A stretch of DNA of 49,212 bases, from the NCBI GenBank assembly GCA_017619445.1, contig JAFZSI010000066.1, positions 1-49,212 of the forward strand, in the 5' to 3' direction. Position 1 is the first letter of the stretch. Every line of letters starts with the position of its first letter. The position numbers were made by a program, and so were the translations under genes. This document shows positions 18,223 through 27,000 of this stretch, one piece after another. The notes beneath the pieces were generated by a model, which was not told the origin of the DNA, ran no database searches, and saw only the letters and a program-made list of their open reading frames with translations. This DNA comes from Prevotella sp. Lineage in GTDB: Bacteria; Bacteroidota; Bacteroidia; Bacteroidales; Bacteroidaceae.

Positions 18223-20487
18223 ATGGCACAAAGACTATTATTTACCCGAGAAGAACGGCGCGAGACCATTGAGGTTGTGGCACAATTAAGAAAGTTGCTG
18301 CAAGGCTCGTTGCACCCCGACGATGAGGGCAACCTTCGTCAGCATCTGCGCTCAGCATTGGCCAACGACCTGTTGCCCCGCGATGTTTTTGGGCTGAATC
18401 CCGTGTTGCATGGTTTCCAGACGGCACAGATTGCTGTTGAGGAAATCGGTTTACGCCGCGATGGAGTGCTGGCCATTCTTTTATATGGTAGCGTGATACA
18501 AGGTTTTGTAAGCATTGACGAGATAGAACGCTCATACGGCAGCAGTGTGGCACAGATTATCCGCGGCATTGTGCGTATTCAGGAACTGTATAAGAAGAAT
18601 CCTGTAATTGAAAGCGAGAATTTCCGCAATCTCCTTTTGTCGTTTGCCGAGGACATGCGCGTCATCCTCATTATGATTGCCGACCGTGTGAACCTGATGC
18701 GTCAGATTCGTGATACAGACAACGAGGAAGCCAAGCTGCGCGTCTCAGAAGAAGCCAGCTATCTCTATGCCCCATTGGCACACAAACTGGGTCTTTATAA
18801 ACTGAAAAGCGAGCTTGAGGACTTGTCGCTGAAATATCTTGAGCACGACGCTTACTACATGATTAAGGAGAAGCTCAATGCCACCAAGAAAAGTCGCGAC
18901 GCCTACATCGAACGCTTCATTCGTCCTATTGACGAGAAACTGTGTGCCGCCGGTCTGCATTTCCACATGAAAGGACGCACAAAATCCATTCACTCCATCT
19001 GGCAAAAGATGAAGAAGCAGAAGTGTGGCTTCGAAGGCATCTACGATTTGTTTGCCATTCGCATTATCATCGACTCCCCCACCATTGCCCAAGGCGTTAA
19101 CCAGTCGGCGGAGGAATTGAAAAAGTTGCACACGGTAGAACTGATGCAATGCTGGCAAGTGTATTCCATCATTACCGATATGTATCAGCCCAATCCGAAG
19201 CGCCTGCGCGACTGGCTGAGTGTGCCGAAATCGAACGGCTACGAGAGTCTGCATATAACTGTTCTCGGACCTGAGCAGAAATGGGTGGAAGTGCAAATCA
19301 GAACCGAGCGCATGGACGACATTGCCGAGCGTGGACTTGCTGCCCATTGGCGATACAAAGGCGTGAAAGGCTCCGAAGGAGGCATGGACGACTGGCTTAA
19401 CAGCATCCGCTCGGCATTGGAGGCTGGAGACGACCTGCAAGTCATGGACACGTTCAAGATGGACTTGTATGAGGACGAGGTGTTTGTTTTCACGCCCCGC
19501 GGCGACTTGTTGAAATTCCCCAAGGGGGCCACGGTGCTCGATTTTGCCTACCACATTCACTCCAAAGTGGGCAACCAATGTACTGGTGCTCGCATTAACA
19601 ACAAGGTTGTCACCTTCCGCCAGCAGCTTCAAAGCGGCGACCAGGTGGAAATCATGACCTCAAGCACACAGAAGCCCAAGCAAGACTGGCTGAACGTAGT
19701 GAAGACCAGCCGCGCCAAGGCAAAAATACGCCTCGCACTCAAGGAAACGCAAATAAAAGATGGTCTCTATGCCAAGGAAACCTTGCAACGCCGGCTCAAG
19801 AACCGCAAGATTGAGCTCGACGAGTCCATCATGAATCACGTCATCAAGAAATTGGGATTCAAACTCACCTCAGAGTTCTACAAACAACTGGCTGAGGGTG
19901 CTCTCGAAGTGAACGATGTGATAGACAAATACATCGAGTTGCGCGACTACGAGCAAAATCCCTCTGCCCAGCAGCAGCCCGTCCGTAGTGCCGACGAATA
20001 TGAATTTGAAAGCCCCAACGAGGAAATGACTCGTGGCAACGACGACGTATTGGTCATCGACCGCAATCTGAAAGGCGTGGATTATCAGCTGGCCAAATGC
20101 TGCCATCCCATCTATGGCGACGATGTTTTCGGGTTTGTCACCGTCAGTGGCGGCATAAAGATTCACCGTACCGACTGCCCCAACGCGCCTGAGCTGCGCA
20201 AACGTTTTGGTTATCGTGTTGTTCGTGCACGTTGGAGCGGCAAAGGCTCGTCGCAATACTCCATCACCCTGCGTATTATCGGCAACGATGATTTGGGTAT
20301 TGTAAACAACCTGACAAGTGTCATTTCGAAAGAAGAGAAAATCGTGATGCGAAGCATCAATATTGATTCCAACGACGGTCTTTTCAGCGGCCATGTCACC
20401 GTGATGCTCGACGATACTTCGCGTCTTGAGGCTCTTATCAAGAAACTGCGCACCATTAAGGGTATAAAACAAGTAACGAGAGTATAA
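18223..20487 (+). CDS. RelA/SpoT-family (p)ppGpp synthetase with degenerate hydrolase domain
   Basis: 754 residues from ATG 18223; an in-frame TTG two codons upstream is less likely. Domain order is N-terminal HD-like region, synthetase, TGS, conserved Cys/His segment and ACT. The synthetase shows GRTKSIHSIWQKMKKQ, YDLFAIRIIID, NGYESLHITVLGP and EVQIRTERMDDIAERGLAAHW, with an RLRD string resembling the RxKD of bifunctional enzymes. TGS starts at DEVFVFTPRGDLLKFPKGAT. LAKCCHPIYGDDVFGFVTVSGGIKIHRTDC follows the pattern of the family's CC region, and the ACT domain ends the protein. The hydrolase signature HDxxED is missing: the equivalent segment reads LLYGSVIQG. The enzyme is therefore probably synthetase-only, and a second Rsh protein would be needed for (p)ppGpp removal. 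A terminator follows at 20498. Confidence 0.9.
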   Translation: MAQRLLFTREERRETIEVVAQLRKLLQGSLHPDDEGNLRQHLRSALANDLLPRDVFGLNPVLHGFQTAQIAVEEIGLRRDGVLAILLYGSVIQGFVSIDEIERSYGSSVAQIIRGIVRIQELYKKNPVIESENFRNLLLSFAEDMRVILIMIADRVNLMRQIRDTDNEEAKLRVSEEASYLYAPLAHKLGLYKLKSELEDLSLKYLEHDAYYMIKEKLNATKKSRDAYIERFIRPIDEKLCAAGLHFHMKGRTKSIHSIWQKMKKQKCGFEGIYDLFAIRIIIDSPTIAQGVNQSAEELKKLHTVELMQCWQVYSIITDMYQPNPKRLRDWLSVPKSNGYESLHITVLGPEQKWVEVQIRTERMDDIAERGLAAHWRYKGVKGSEGGMDDWLNSIRSALEAGDDLQVMDTFKMDLYEDEVFVFTPRGDLLKFPKGATVLDFAYHIHSKVGNQCTGARINNKVVTFRQQLQSGDQVEIMTSSTQKPKQDWLNVVKTSRAKAKIRLALKETQIKDGLYAKETLQRRLKNRKIELDESIMNHVIKKLGFKLTSEFYKQLAEGALEVNDVIDKYIELRDYEQNPSAQQQPVRSADEYEFESPNEEMTRGNDDVLVIDRNLKGVDYQLAKCCHPIYGDDVFGFVTVSGGIKIHRTDCPNAPELRKRFGYRVVRARWSGKGSSQYSITLRIIGNDDLGIVNNLTSVISKEEKIVMRSINIDSNDGLFSGHVTVMLDDTSRLEALIKKLRTIKGIKQVTRV

Positions 20488-20497
20488 AGAAAGCATC

Positions 20498-20533
20498 AGA
20501 AACGGGAGCCCGCATGAGTAGGCTCCCGTTTCT
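20498..20533 (+). terminator. Terminator between the RelA/SpoT gene and tetR-like gene
   Basis: AGAAACGGGAGCC (20498-20510) and GGCTCCCGTTTCT (20521-20533) form a perfect 13-bp stem with a 10-nt loop. The gene pair is convergent, so it probably serves both. Confidence 0.85.
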
Positions 20534-20551
20534 GTGTTATATCAATTAGGT

Positions 20552-21166
20552 TTATAGCGATTCGTCGAGCATCTTTTTGCCCTTTTCCGTGCAACACCCA
20601 CGGAGAATTACCGAAACGAAATTCCTGAACACTTCCTGCAACGTGTATTGCTGATAAATCTTGGCAGACATGATGTAGTTCATAACAGCTTCACCCAACC
20701 GGGGCACCACCTCATAGTTGAGCTGTGGAAGAAAATACCCCTCACGAACACCGCGCATGAAGAAAGCGCGCCTGTTCTGTAGCTGTTCTTCCTGCTGTGC
20801 ATACAAATAGTCGGCCACACGCTTGTATTTACTGATTTCTGTGAAGAACAGCGGATTGACCGAGCCCAGTTCCTGAAACCTGATGTGATAAAAATGTATG
20901 ATGATTTGCATCACGTCGTCGTGGTTCTTCACAAACTGAAGCATCTCCTCACGCTGGTACTGCCTTTCTACAATCACGCCTTCGTAGAGCAGCTGTTCCT
21001 TGTTGCTGAAAATCTCGTACAATGTTCGCTTGGAGATAGACAACTCGTTGGCTATGTCGTCCATCCTCACAGCCTTGATACCTTTTTGCTTGAAGCAATT
21101 CATGGCTGTCACCAGAATCTTTTGTTTCAGCGTTTTTCTGTATTCAGTTGGCGGGGCGTTTTTCAT
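20552..21166 (-). CDS. TetR/AcrR family transcriptional regulator
   Basis: 204 residues from the ATG at 21166 (MKNAPPTEYRKTLKQKILVTA); an upstream in-frame ATG at 21199 overlaps the -7 box at 21197-21204 and is unlikely. The N-terminal helix-turn-helix is clear: KAVRMDDIANELSISKRTLYEIFSNKEQLLYEG. The C-terminal ligand domain is helical and not diagnostic. It is divergent from the malic enzyme gene, with the two -7 boxes about 45 bp apart, so it could regulate that gene or itself. No operator palindrome stands out. Confidence 0.88.
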   Translation of the reverse strand: MKNAPPTEYRKTLKQKILVTAMNCFKQKGIKAVRMDDIANELSISKRTLYEIFSNKEQLLYEGVIVERQYQREEMLQFVKNHDDVMQIIIHFYHIRFQELGSVNPLFFTEISKYKRVADYLYAQQEEQLQNRRAFFMRGVREGYFLPQLNYEVVPRLGEAVMNYIMSAKIYQQYTLQEVFRNFVSVILRGCCTEKGKKMLDESL

Positions 21167-21196
21167 CTGTAAATAACTATTAATAAATAAACATCG

Positions 21197-21204
21197 CAAA
21201 GATA
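21197..21204 (-). promoter_or_regulatory. -7 box for the TetR-family gene
   Basis: CAAAGATA reads TATCTTTG on the minus strand, 30 nt before the ATG at 21166. Confidence 0.5.
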
Positions 21205-21247
21205 ATAAAAACTTTTAAAAACTCGCACCGTTTTCTTTCATTTTTAT

Positions 21248-21255
21248 TACCTTTG
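21248..21255 (+). promoter_or_regulatory. -7 box for the malic enzyme gene
   Basis: TAccTTTG followed by CACC, 112 nt before the ATG at 21368. The leader contains ATTGTAA-type repeats (21298-21335). The -33 region has no TTTG. Confidence 0.5.
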
Positions 21256-21367
21256 CACCGTTTTTGGGGGAAAAGAGTAATGAGAATAGGAGAAAAGGAG
21301 AAATTGTAAATTGTAAATTGTCAAATTGTAAATTCTATAATCTTCTTATATAATTAGTTTATTTAAT

Positions 21368-23668
21368 ATGGTAAAGATTTCAAAAGAGGCCGCTCTTGCT
21401 TATCATGAGAACGGCCGTCCTGGTAAAATTGAGGTAAAACCCACTAAACCCTACCGCACACAGACCGACCTTAGCCTGGCTTACTCTCCTGGCGTGGCTT
21501 TTCCATGCTTAGAGATTCAGGATAATCCCGACGACGCATACAAATACACAGACAAAGGCAACTTGGTGGCCGTCATCAGCAACGGCACAGCTGTATTGGG
21601 ACTGGGCGACATCGGCGCGCTCAGCGGCAAGCCCGTCATGGAGGGCAAAGGCCTGCTGTTCAAGATTTACGGTGGCATCGACGTGTTCGATATCGAGGTT
21701 GATGAGAAAGACCCCGAGAAATTCTGCGAGGCCGTGGAGAAGATTGCCCCCACCTTCGGAGGCATCAACCTTGAGGACATCAAGGCTCCCGAGTGCTTCT
21801 ACATTGAGGAGCGCCTCAAGCGTACGCTCGACATTCCCGTGATGCACGACGACCAGCACGGAACCGCCATTATTAGTGCCGCAGGACTGAAAAACGCCCT
21901 TGAGGTGAACGGCAAGGACATCAGCCAAGTGCGCATCGTTGTGAATGGTGCTGGTGCAGCCGCCATTTCGTGCACAAAACTCTACATGGCTTTGGGTGCC
22001 CGCAAGGAAAACATTCTGATGCTCGACTCCAAGGGTGTCATTACCAGCGACCGCCCCAACCTGAACGAGCAGAAAGCATTCTTTGCCACCGATCGCCGCG
22101 ACGTCCACACGCTGGCCGAGGCCATCAATGGTGCCGACGTGTTTGTTGGTCTGTCGAAGGGCAATGTGCTCACACAAGAAATGGTGCGCACTATGGCCAA
22201 AGACCCTGTCATCTTCGCATTGGCCAACCCCGTGCCTGAAATTAGTTACGAGGAAGCGATGGCCGCCCGTCCCGATGTGCTCATGTCAACGGGCCGTACC
22301 GACTATCCCAACCAGATTAACAACGTCATAGGCTTCCCATACATCTTCCGCGGAGCCCTCGACGTACATGCCACCGCCATCAACGAAGAGATGAAAATGG
22401 CTGCCGTACACGCCATTGCCGACCTGGCCAAACAGCCTGTCCCCGACGTGGTGAACGATGTCTATAAGGTGAACAACCTGCATTTCGGCCGCGATTACTT
22501 CATTCCGAAACCCGTTGACCCAAGGCTCATCAGCGAGGTGAGTGCTGCCGTGGCCAAGGCTGCCATCGAGAGCGGCGTAGCCCGCAAGCAGATTGCCGAC
22601 TGGCAGGCTTATAAGCAGTCGCTCAGTGTGCTTCTCGGACAGGAAACCAAGCTCACGCAGAAACTCTACGCCACCGCAGCCGCCCATCCCCAGCGCGTTG
22701 TCTTTGCTGAGGCCGTTCACCCCACCATGCTCAAGGCTGCCGTGCAGGCCAACGCCGAGGGAATCTGCCACCCCGTACTGCTTGGCAATGAAGAGACCAT
22801 CGGCAAGCTGGCCGACTCGCTCGACCTCAACCTTGAGGGCATAGAGATTGTAAACCTGCGCCACCCGCGCGAGCAGGAGCGCCGCGAACGCTATGCCCGC
22901 ATACTCACCGAGAAACGCCAGCGCGACGGATACACCTTCCAGGAGGCCAACGACAAGATGTTCGAGCGCAACTACTTCGGCATGATGATGGTGGAGACAG
23001 GCGAGGCCGACGCTTTCATCACCGGACTCTACACCAAGTACTCCAACACCATCAAGGTGGCAAAAGAAGTCATCGGCATACGTGAAGAGTACAAACACTT
23101 TGCCACCATGCACATCATCAACTCACCAAAGGGAACCCTCTATATTGCCGACACGCTGGTCAACGCCAACCCCACCACCGACGTGCTCGTAGATATTGCC
23201 AAACTCTCGGCCACGGCAGTAAGGTTCTTCAACGAGAAACCCAACATTGCAATGGTGAGCCACTCAAACTTCGGAAGCGACGGCAGCGAAGGTTCGCGTA
23301 AGGTGCGCCTTGCCGTAGAGCGTATGCAGACAGAATATCCCGAACTGGTCATCGACGGAGAAATACAGCTCGGATTCGCCCTCGACCGCGAGATGCGCGA
23401 CCAGCTCTACCCCTTCACACGCTTGAAAGGACTCGATGCAAACATGCTCATCTTCCCCAACCTCACCAGTGCGCGCTCCAGCTACAAAATGCTTCAGGCT
23501 CTCGACGCCGACGTGGAAATCATAGGCCCCATACAGATGGGACTCAACAAACCCATCCACTTCACCGACTTCGGCTCAAGTGTGCGCGATGTGGTCAACA
23601 TCACCGCCGTTGCCGTCATCGATGCCTATGTGGATAAAATCAAGACGCGCCTAAATGCAATAAGATAA
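21368..23668 (+). CDS. maeB: NADP-dependent malic enzyme, MaeB type with phosphotransacetylase-like C-terminus
   Basis: 766 residues, the normal length for the two-domain MaeB form. The enzyme oxidatively decarboxylates malate to pyruvate with NADPH production. The N-terminal malic domain has [32 protein letters not shown] and [21 protein letters not shown]; the NAD(P)-binding loop is [12 protein letters not shown]. From about residue 430 onward it resembles phosphate acetyltransferase ([36 protein letters not shown]), a part thought to be regulatory in this family. It is monocistronic with a terminator at 23705, and a TetR-family gene is divergent upstream. Confidence 0.95.
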   Translation: MVKISKEAALAYHENGRPGKIEVKPTKPYRTQTDLSLAYSPGVAFPCLEIQDNPDDAYKYTDKGNLVAVISNGTAVLGLGDIGALSGKPVMEGKGLLFKIYGGIDVFDIEVDEKDPEKFCEAVEKIAPTFGGINLEDIKAPECFYIEERLKRTLDIPVMHDDQHGTAIISAAGLKNALEVNGKDISQVRIVVNGAGAAAISCTKLYMALGARKENILMLDSKGVITSDRPNLNEQKAFFATDRRDVHTLAEAINGADVFVGLSKGNVLTQEMVRTMAKDPVIFALANPVPEISYEEAMAARPDVLMSTGRTDYPNQINNVIGFPYIFRGALDVHATAINEEMKMAAVHAIADLAKQPVPDVVNDVYKVNNLHFGRDYFIPKPVDPRLISEVSAAVAKAAIESGVARKQIADWQAYKQSLSVLLGQETKLTQKLYATAAAHPQRVVFAEAVHPTMLKAAVQANAEGICHPVLLGNEETIGKLADSLDLNLEGIEIVNLRHPREQERRERYARILTEKRQRDGYTFQEANDKMFERNYFGMMMVETGEADAFITGLYTKYSNTIKVAKEVIGIREEYKHFATMHIINSPKGTLYIADTLVNANPTTDVLVDIAKLSATAVRFFNEKPNIAMVSHSNFGSDGSEGSRKVRLAVERMQTEYPELVIDGEIQLGFALDREMRDQLYPFTRLKGLDANMLIFPNLTSARSSYKMLQALDADVEIIGPIQMGLNKPIHFTDFGSSVRDVVNITAVAVIDAYVDKIKTRLNAIR

Positions 23669-23704
23669 CATGCCCTACCCTATCTGGTTGTGCATCATAC
23701 CACA

Positions 23705-23742
23705 CGCCCATTGCAACCTCTACTGTTGCGATGGGCGTTTTT
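23705..23742 (+). terminator. maeB terminator
   Basis: CGCCCATTGCAAC (23705-23717) pairs with GTTGCGATGGGCG (ending 23737) with one mismatch; TTTTTC follows. Confidence 0.85.
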
Positions 23743-23788
23743 CATTTCTATAGTGATCCTTTACATCAGTAACTCTTAACGTTGTTTT

Positions 23789-23934
23789 CATAAACCTATG
23801 CTTTATGAAAGCAACATGCGACTTTACGAAAAAATTCTCTAGAAAAATCAATCATATCTCCCGACGTTGATTTTTTGGTACCACGAGTTATGAAAACAAC
23901 ATGCTGCTTTACGAATGAATTCTTTAGAAAATTT
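23789..23934. repeat. 21-bp units with two TCTAGA/TTTAGA cores (arrays C1 and C2)
   Basis: Two 21-bp units (23789-23809, 23810-23830) abut the core AAATTCTCTAGAAAAATC (23832-23849). A second set has a 21-bp unit at 23895-23915 preceded by a diverged one, then the core GAATTCTTTAGAAAATTT (23917-23934). The units share the CTTTACGAA/CTTTATGAA half with arrays A and B. Between the sets, AAAATCAA and TTGATTTT could form a small hairpin. Most of the 360-bp gap before the next gene is this repeat; the second core ends 11 bp before a promoter. Confidence 0.75.
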
Positions 23935-23945
23935 ATCCGTAATGC

Positions 23946-23978
23946 TTGCAGTTATGTCAGAAAGAATTTATAATTTTG
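23946..23978 (+). promoter_or_regulatory. Promoter of the MmeI-like restriction-modification gene
   Basis: TTGC (23946-23949), 21 nt and TAatTTTG (23971-23978). A start near 23985 supports the ATG at 24029 over the earlier in-frame ATGs at 23915-23954. Confidence 0.5.
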
Positions 23979-24028
23979 TAGCGAAACCGAATTACCTGCA
24001 TTTAAACCTGACCAGCAACACACATAAC

Positions 24029-27000
24029 ATGCGTTCAGAGAAACAGATGGCAACTGCTGCTGCCGAATTTGCCGAGCGATGGAAAGGCAGAGGCTATGAG
24101 CGGGGCGAGTCGCAGCCCTTCTGGATAGACCTGCTGACGAACGTCTTTGGCATAGAGACACCTTCAGACGGATTCATTTCGTTTGAGGACCATCGCATGG
24201 TGGATGCCTCCAACTTCATTGACGGGCGCATCCCCTCTACGCGCGTGCTTATCGAGCAAAAGTCGCTGGGCAAGGATTTGCGCAAGGGCATTCTTCAGAG
24301 CGACGGCTCACTGCTCAATCCTTTTCAGCAGGCACGCCGCTACGTGGTCAGCCTGCCTGTGTCTGAGCATCCCCGCTGGATAGTCACCTGCAACTTCTCC
24401 GAGTTCCTGGTCTATGACATGGAGCAGCCCAACGGCGAGCCTGAGCAGATAATGCTGGAGAACTTAGGCAAGGAATACTATCGGCTGCAGTTTCTTGTCG
24501 ATGCCAAGAGCGAGCACCTGAGCAAGGAGATGCAGGTGTCGATGCAGGCCGGTGAGATTGTCGGAAAGATATACGACGCGCTGCTAAGACAATACGACGA
24601 CAACAGCCCCGAGGCACTGCGTTGGCTCAATATCCTTTGTGTGCGCATTGTGTTCTGTCTGTATGCTGAGGATGCAGGAGTGTTCACTCACGACCAGTTC
24701 CACGACTTCCTCGTAACCTACGAGGCAAAGGACCTGCGCCGGGCATTGCGCGATTTGTTTGAAGTGCTGAACACGCCTTTGGACAAGCGCAGCAAGTATT
24801 TGCAGGACGACCTGAAGGCGTTCCCCTACACCAACGGCGGATTGTTTGATGAGGAAATAGAAATTCCGCAGTTCACCGATGAGCTTAGGACCGCACTGCT
24901 ACAGAATGCCAGCCTTGACTTTGACTGGAGCGAGATTTCGCCCACCATTTTCGGAGCCGTATTTGAAAGCACACTTAATCCCGAGACGCGCCGCTCGGGC
25001 GGCATGCACTACACCTCGATTGAGAACATTCACAAGGTAATCGACCCGCTGTTCCTTAATGACCTGCGGCGAGAACTGAACGGCATTCTGGAAGAAAAGA
25101 TTGAGAAACAACGACAGAAGAAACTCGATGCCTACCAAGACCGCCTTGCCTCGCTCACTTTCCTTGACCCAGCCTGCGGCTCTGGCAACTTCCTCACAGA
25201 GACCTACCTTTCTTTACGACGCTTGGAGAACGAGGTCATCCGCGAACGCCATCACGGACAGTCGTTCATAGGTTTTGAGGAGGTGAATCCCATCAAGGTG
25301 AGCATACAGCAGTTCTACGGCATAGAAATCAACGACTTTGCCGTCACCGTGGCCACCACCGCCCTGTGGATTTCCGAGGCGCAGATGCTGGCAGAGACCG
25401 AGAAGATTATACGCCGAGATATCGACTTCCTGCCGCTGAAAAGCTATACCAACATCCGTGAGGGCAATGCGCTGAGAATGGATTGGAATTTCATCCCATA
25501 CAAAGACGATCTGCCATCACCGTTGCCAGTAAACTGTTTGCCATCAAGCAGAACCGTCCCCGGCTATATACCCGTAGAAGTCGGAAGAAAAGAAATACGC
25601 CCCAATGTGTATGAAATCCTCTACGAAGAAAAGCCAAAGGAAAAGGGGCTCACCATATTCTATAATTATATCATGGGCAATCCGCCATTCGTGGGAGCAC
25701 GGCAGATGAACAGCGAACAGAAAGCAGATGTCATCAGTATATTTGGCGAGAAGTGGAAGAATGTCGGCAATCTTGACTATGTGTGCTGCTGGTATATGAA
25801 AGCCTTTCAGTCAACACGAATAGGGCATCCTCAAATTGCTTTTGTATCCACCAACAGCATTTGTCAGGGAGAACAAGTAGCAAACCTGTGGCAGCCTCTC
25901 ATGGAAAATGGGCTTCGCATCAACTTTGCCCACCGCACCTTCCGATGGGATAGCGAGGCCAGCATGAAAGCCCACGTACATTGCGTGATAGTAGGTTTCT
26001 CCGCAACCACTCCAAAAGCAGAACATACTTACTCCCCCTCTAAGATTAGAGGGGGTCAGGGGGCGTTGACAGAAACAGAGCATGTGATGAACACTGAAGA
26101 CATGAAATCCCTGCGACGCATGCTCCGTAAAAACGGCACACCTGCCGAGGGTGGACTTTGGAACATTCTCAAAGGGAAGAAGGTTGGCGGCTTACAGTTC
26201 CGGCGTCAGTTCTCCATTGGTCCCCATATTGTCGATTTCTATTGTCCTGCACTAAAGCTTGCTGTCGAGCTTGACGGAGACTACCACTATTATGGCTCTA
26301 TGCCTGAACACGACCAAGCACGTGACGATGAGCTGCTTCATAAATACGGAATCCGTACTTTGCGCTTTGAGAACAAAATGGTGTTCCAACAACCGGAAGC
26401 AATCGTGAACAGCATTCTGCAAATGAAAGAAGAGGTCAACGCCCCCCACCCCCCTCTAATCTTAGAGGGGGAGTTGAATAGTTCTGCTTCTCCCGTAATC
26501 TATGATGGAGAACGTATTATCCCTGCCAGCCACATTAATGCCTATCTGATGGATGCGCCCGATGTGTTTATAAGTAGCCGGCCTTCGCCCATTTGTGATG
26601 TACCTTGGATTGGAATAGGTAATAAGCCCATTGACGGCGGAAATTATCTCTTTACAAAGGAGCAGATGGAAGATTTTATAAAATTGGAACCACTCTCAGC
26701 ACAATACTTTAAACCTTGGTATGGATCCGAGGAATTCATACATCAGAGGCCGCGTTATTGCTTGTGGTTAGGCGATTGCTCACCTGCGGAATTACGCAAA
26801 ATGCCTCATTGCTTGAAACGGATAGAGGCAGTAAGAGAAATACGTTTGGCAAGTACCAGTGCTGGAACTCGCAAACTTGCAGACCGTCCGACACGATTCC
26901 ATGTTGAGAACATGCCGGATACGAACTACATCATCGTGCCCTCAGTTTCTTCTGAAAAGCGCCGTTATGTTCCTATGGGTTTTATGTATCCCGATGTGTT

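Larger units (their letters stand above)
26016..26489 (+). mobile_element. Palindrome-bounded DUF559 endonuclease element inserted in frame
   Basis: 474 bp, exactly 158 codons. Both ends carry AAGCAGAAC (26016-26024; inverted at 26481-26489), a 6-nt variable spacer, then a 40-bp inverted repeat. Between them, M687 (base 26087) begins a DUF559/Vsr-like domain: GGLWNILKGKKVGGLQFRRQ, then IVDFYC with D736 and VELDGDYH with E747 and D749, the expected acidic residues of this PD-(D/E)xK-related fold. No stop codon closes the domain, so it is translated as part of the host. Excision of exactly this interval would join codons as ..FSATTP-T-PVIYDG... There is no transposase. I see no clear target-site duplication. 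Confidence 0.75.

Noticed and set aside
23915-23954. Earlier ATGs for the MmeI-like gene
   Set aside because: They lie in the repeat core or between the promoter boxes, before the predicted transcription start.
26016-26489. DUF559 insertion as an intein
   Set aside because: No splice-junction residues: no Cys/Ser start with intein block A and no His-Asn end. The ends are DNA palindromes.
26016-26489. DUF559 insertion as a group I intron with homing endonuclease
   Set aside because: The frame is open across both ends and no intron core structure is visible.
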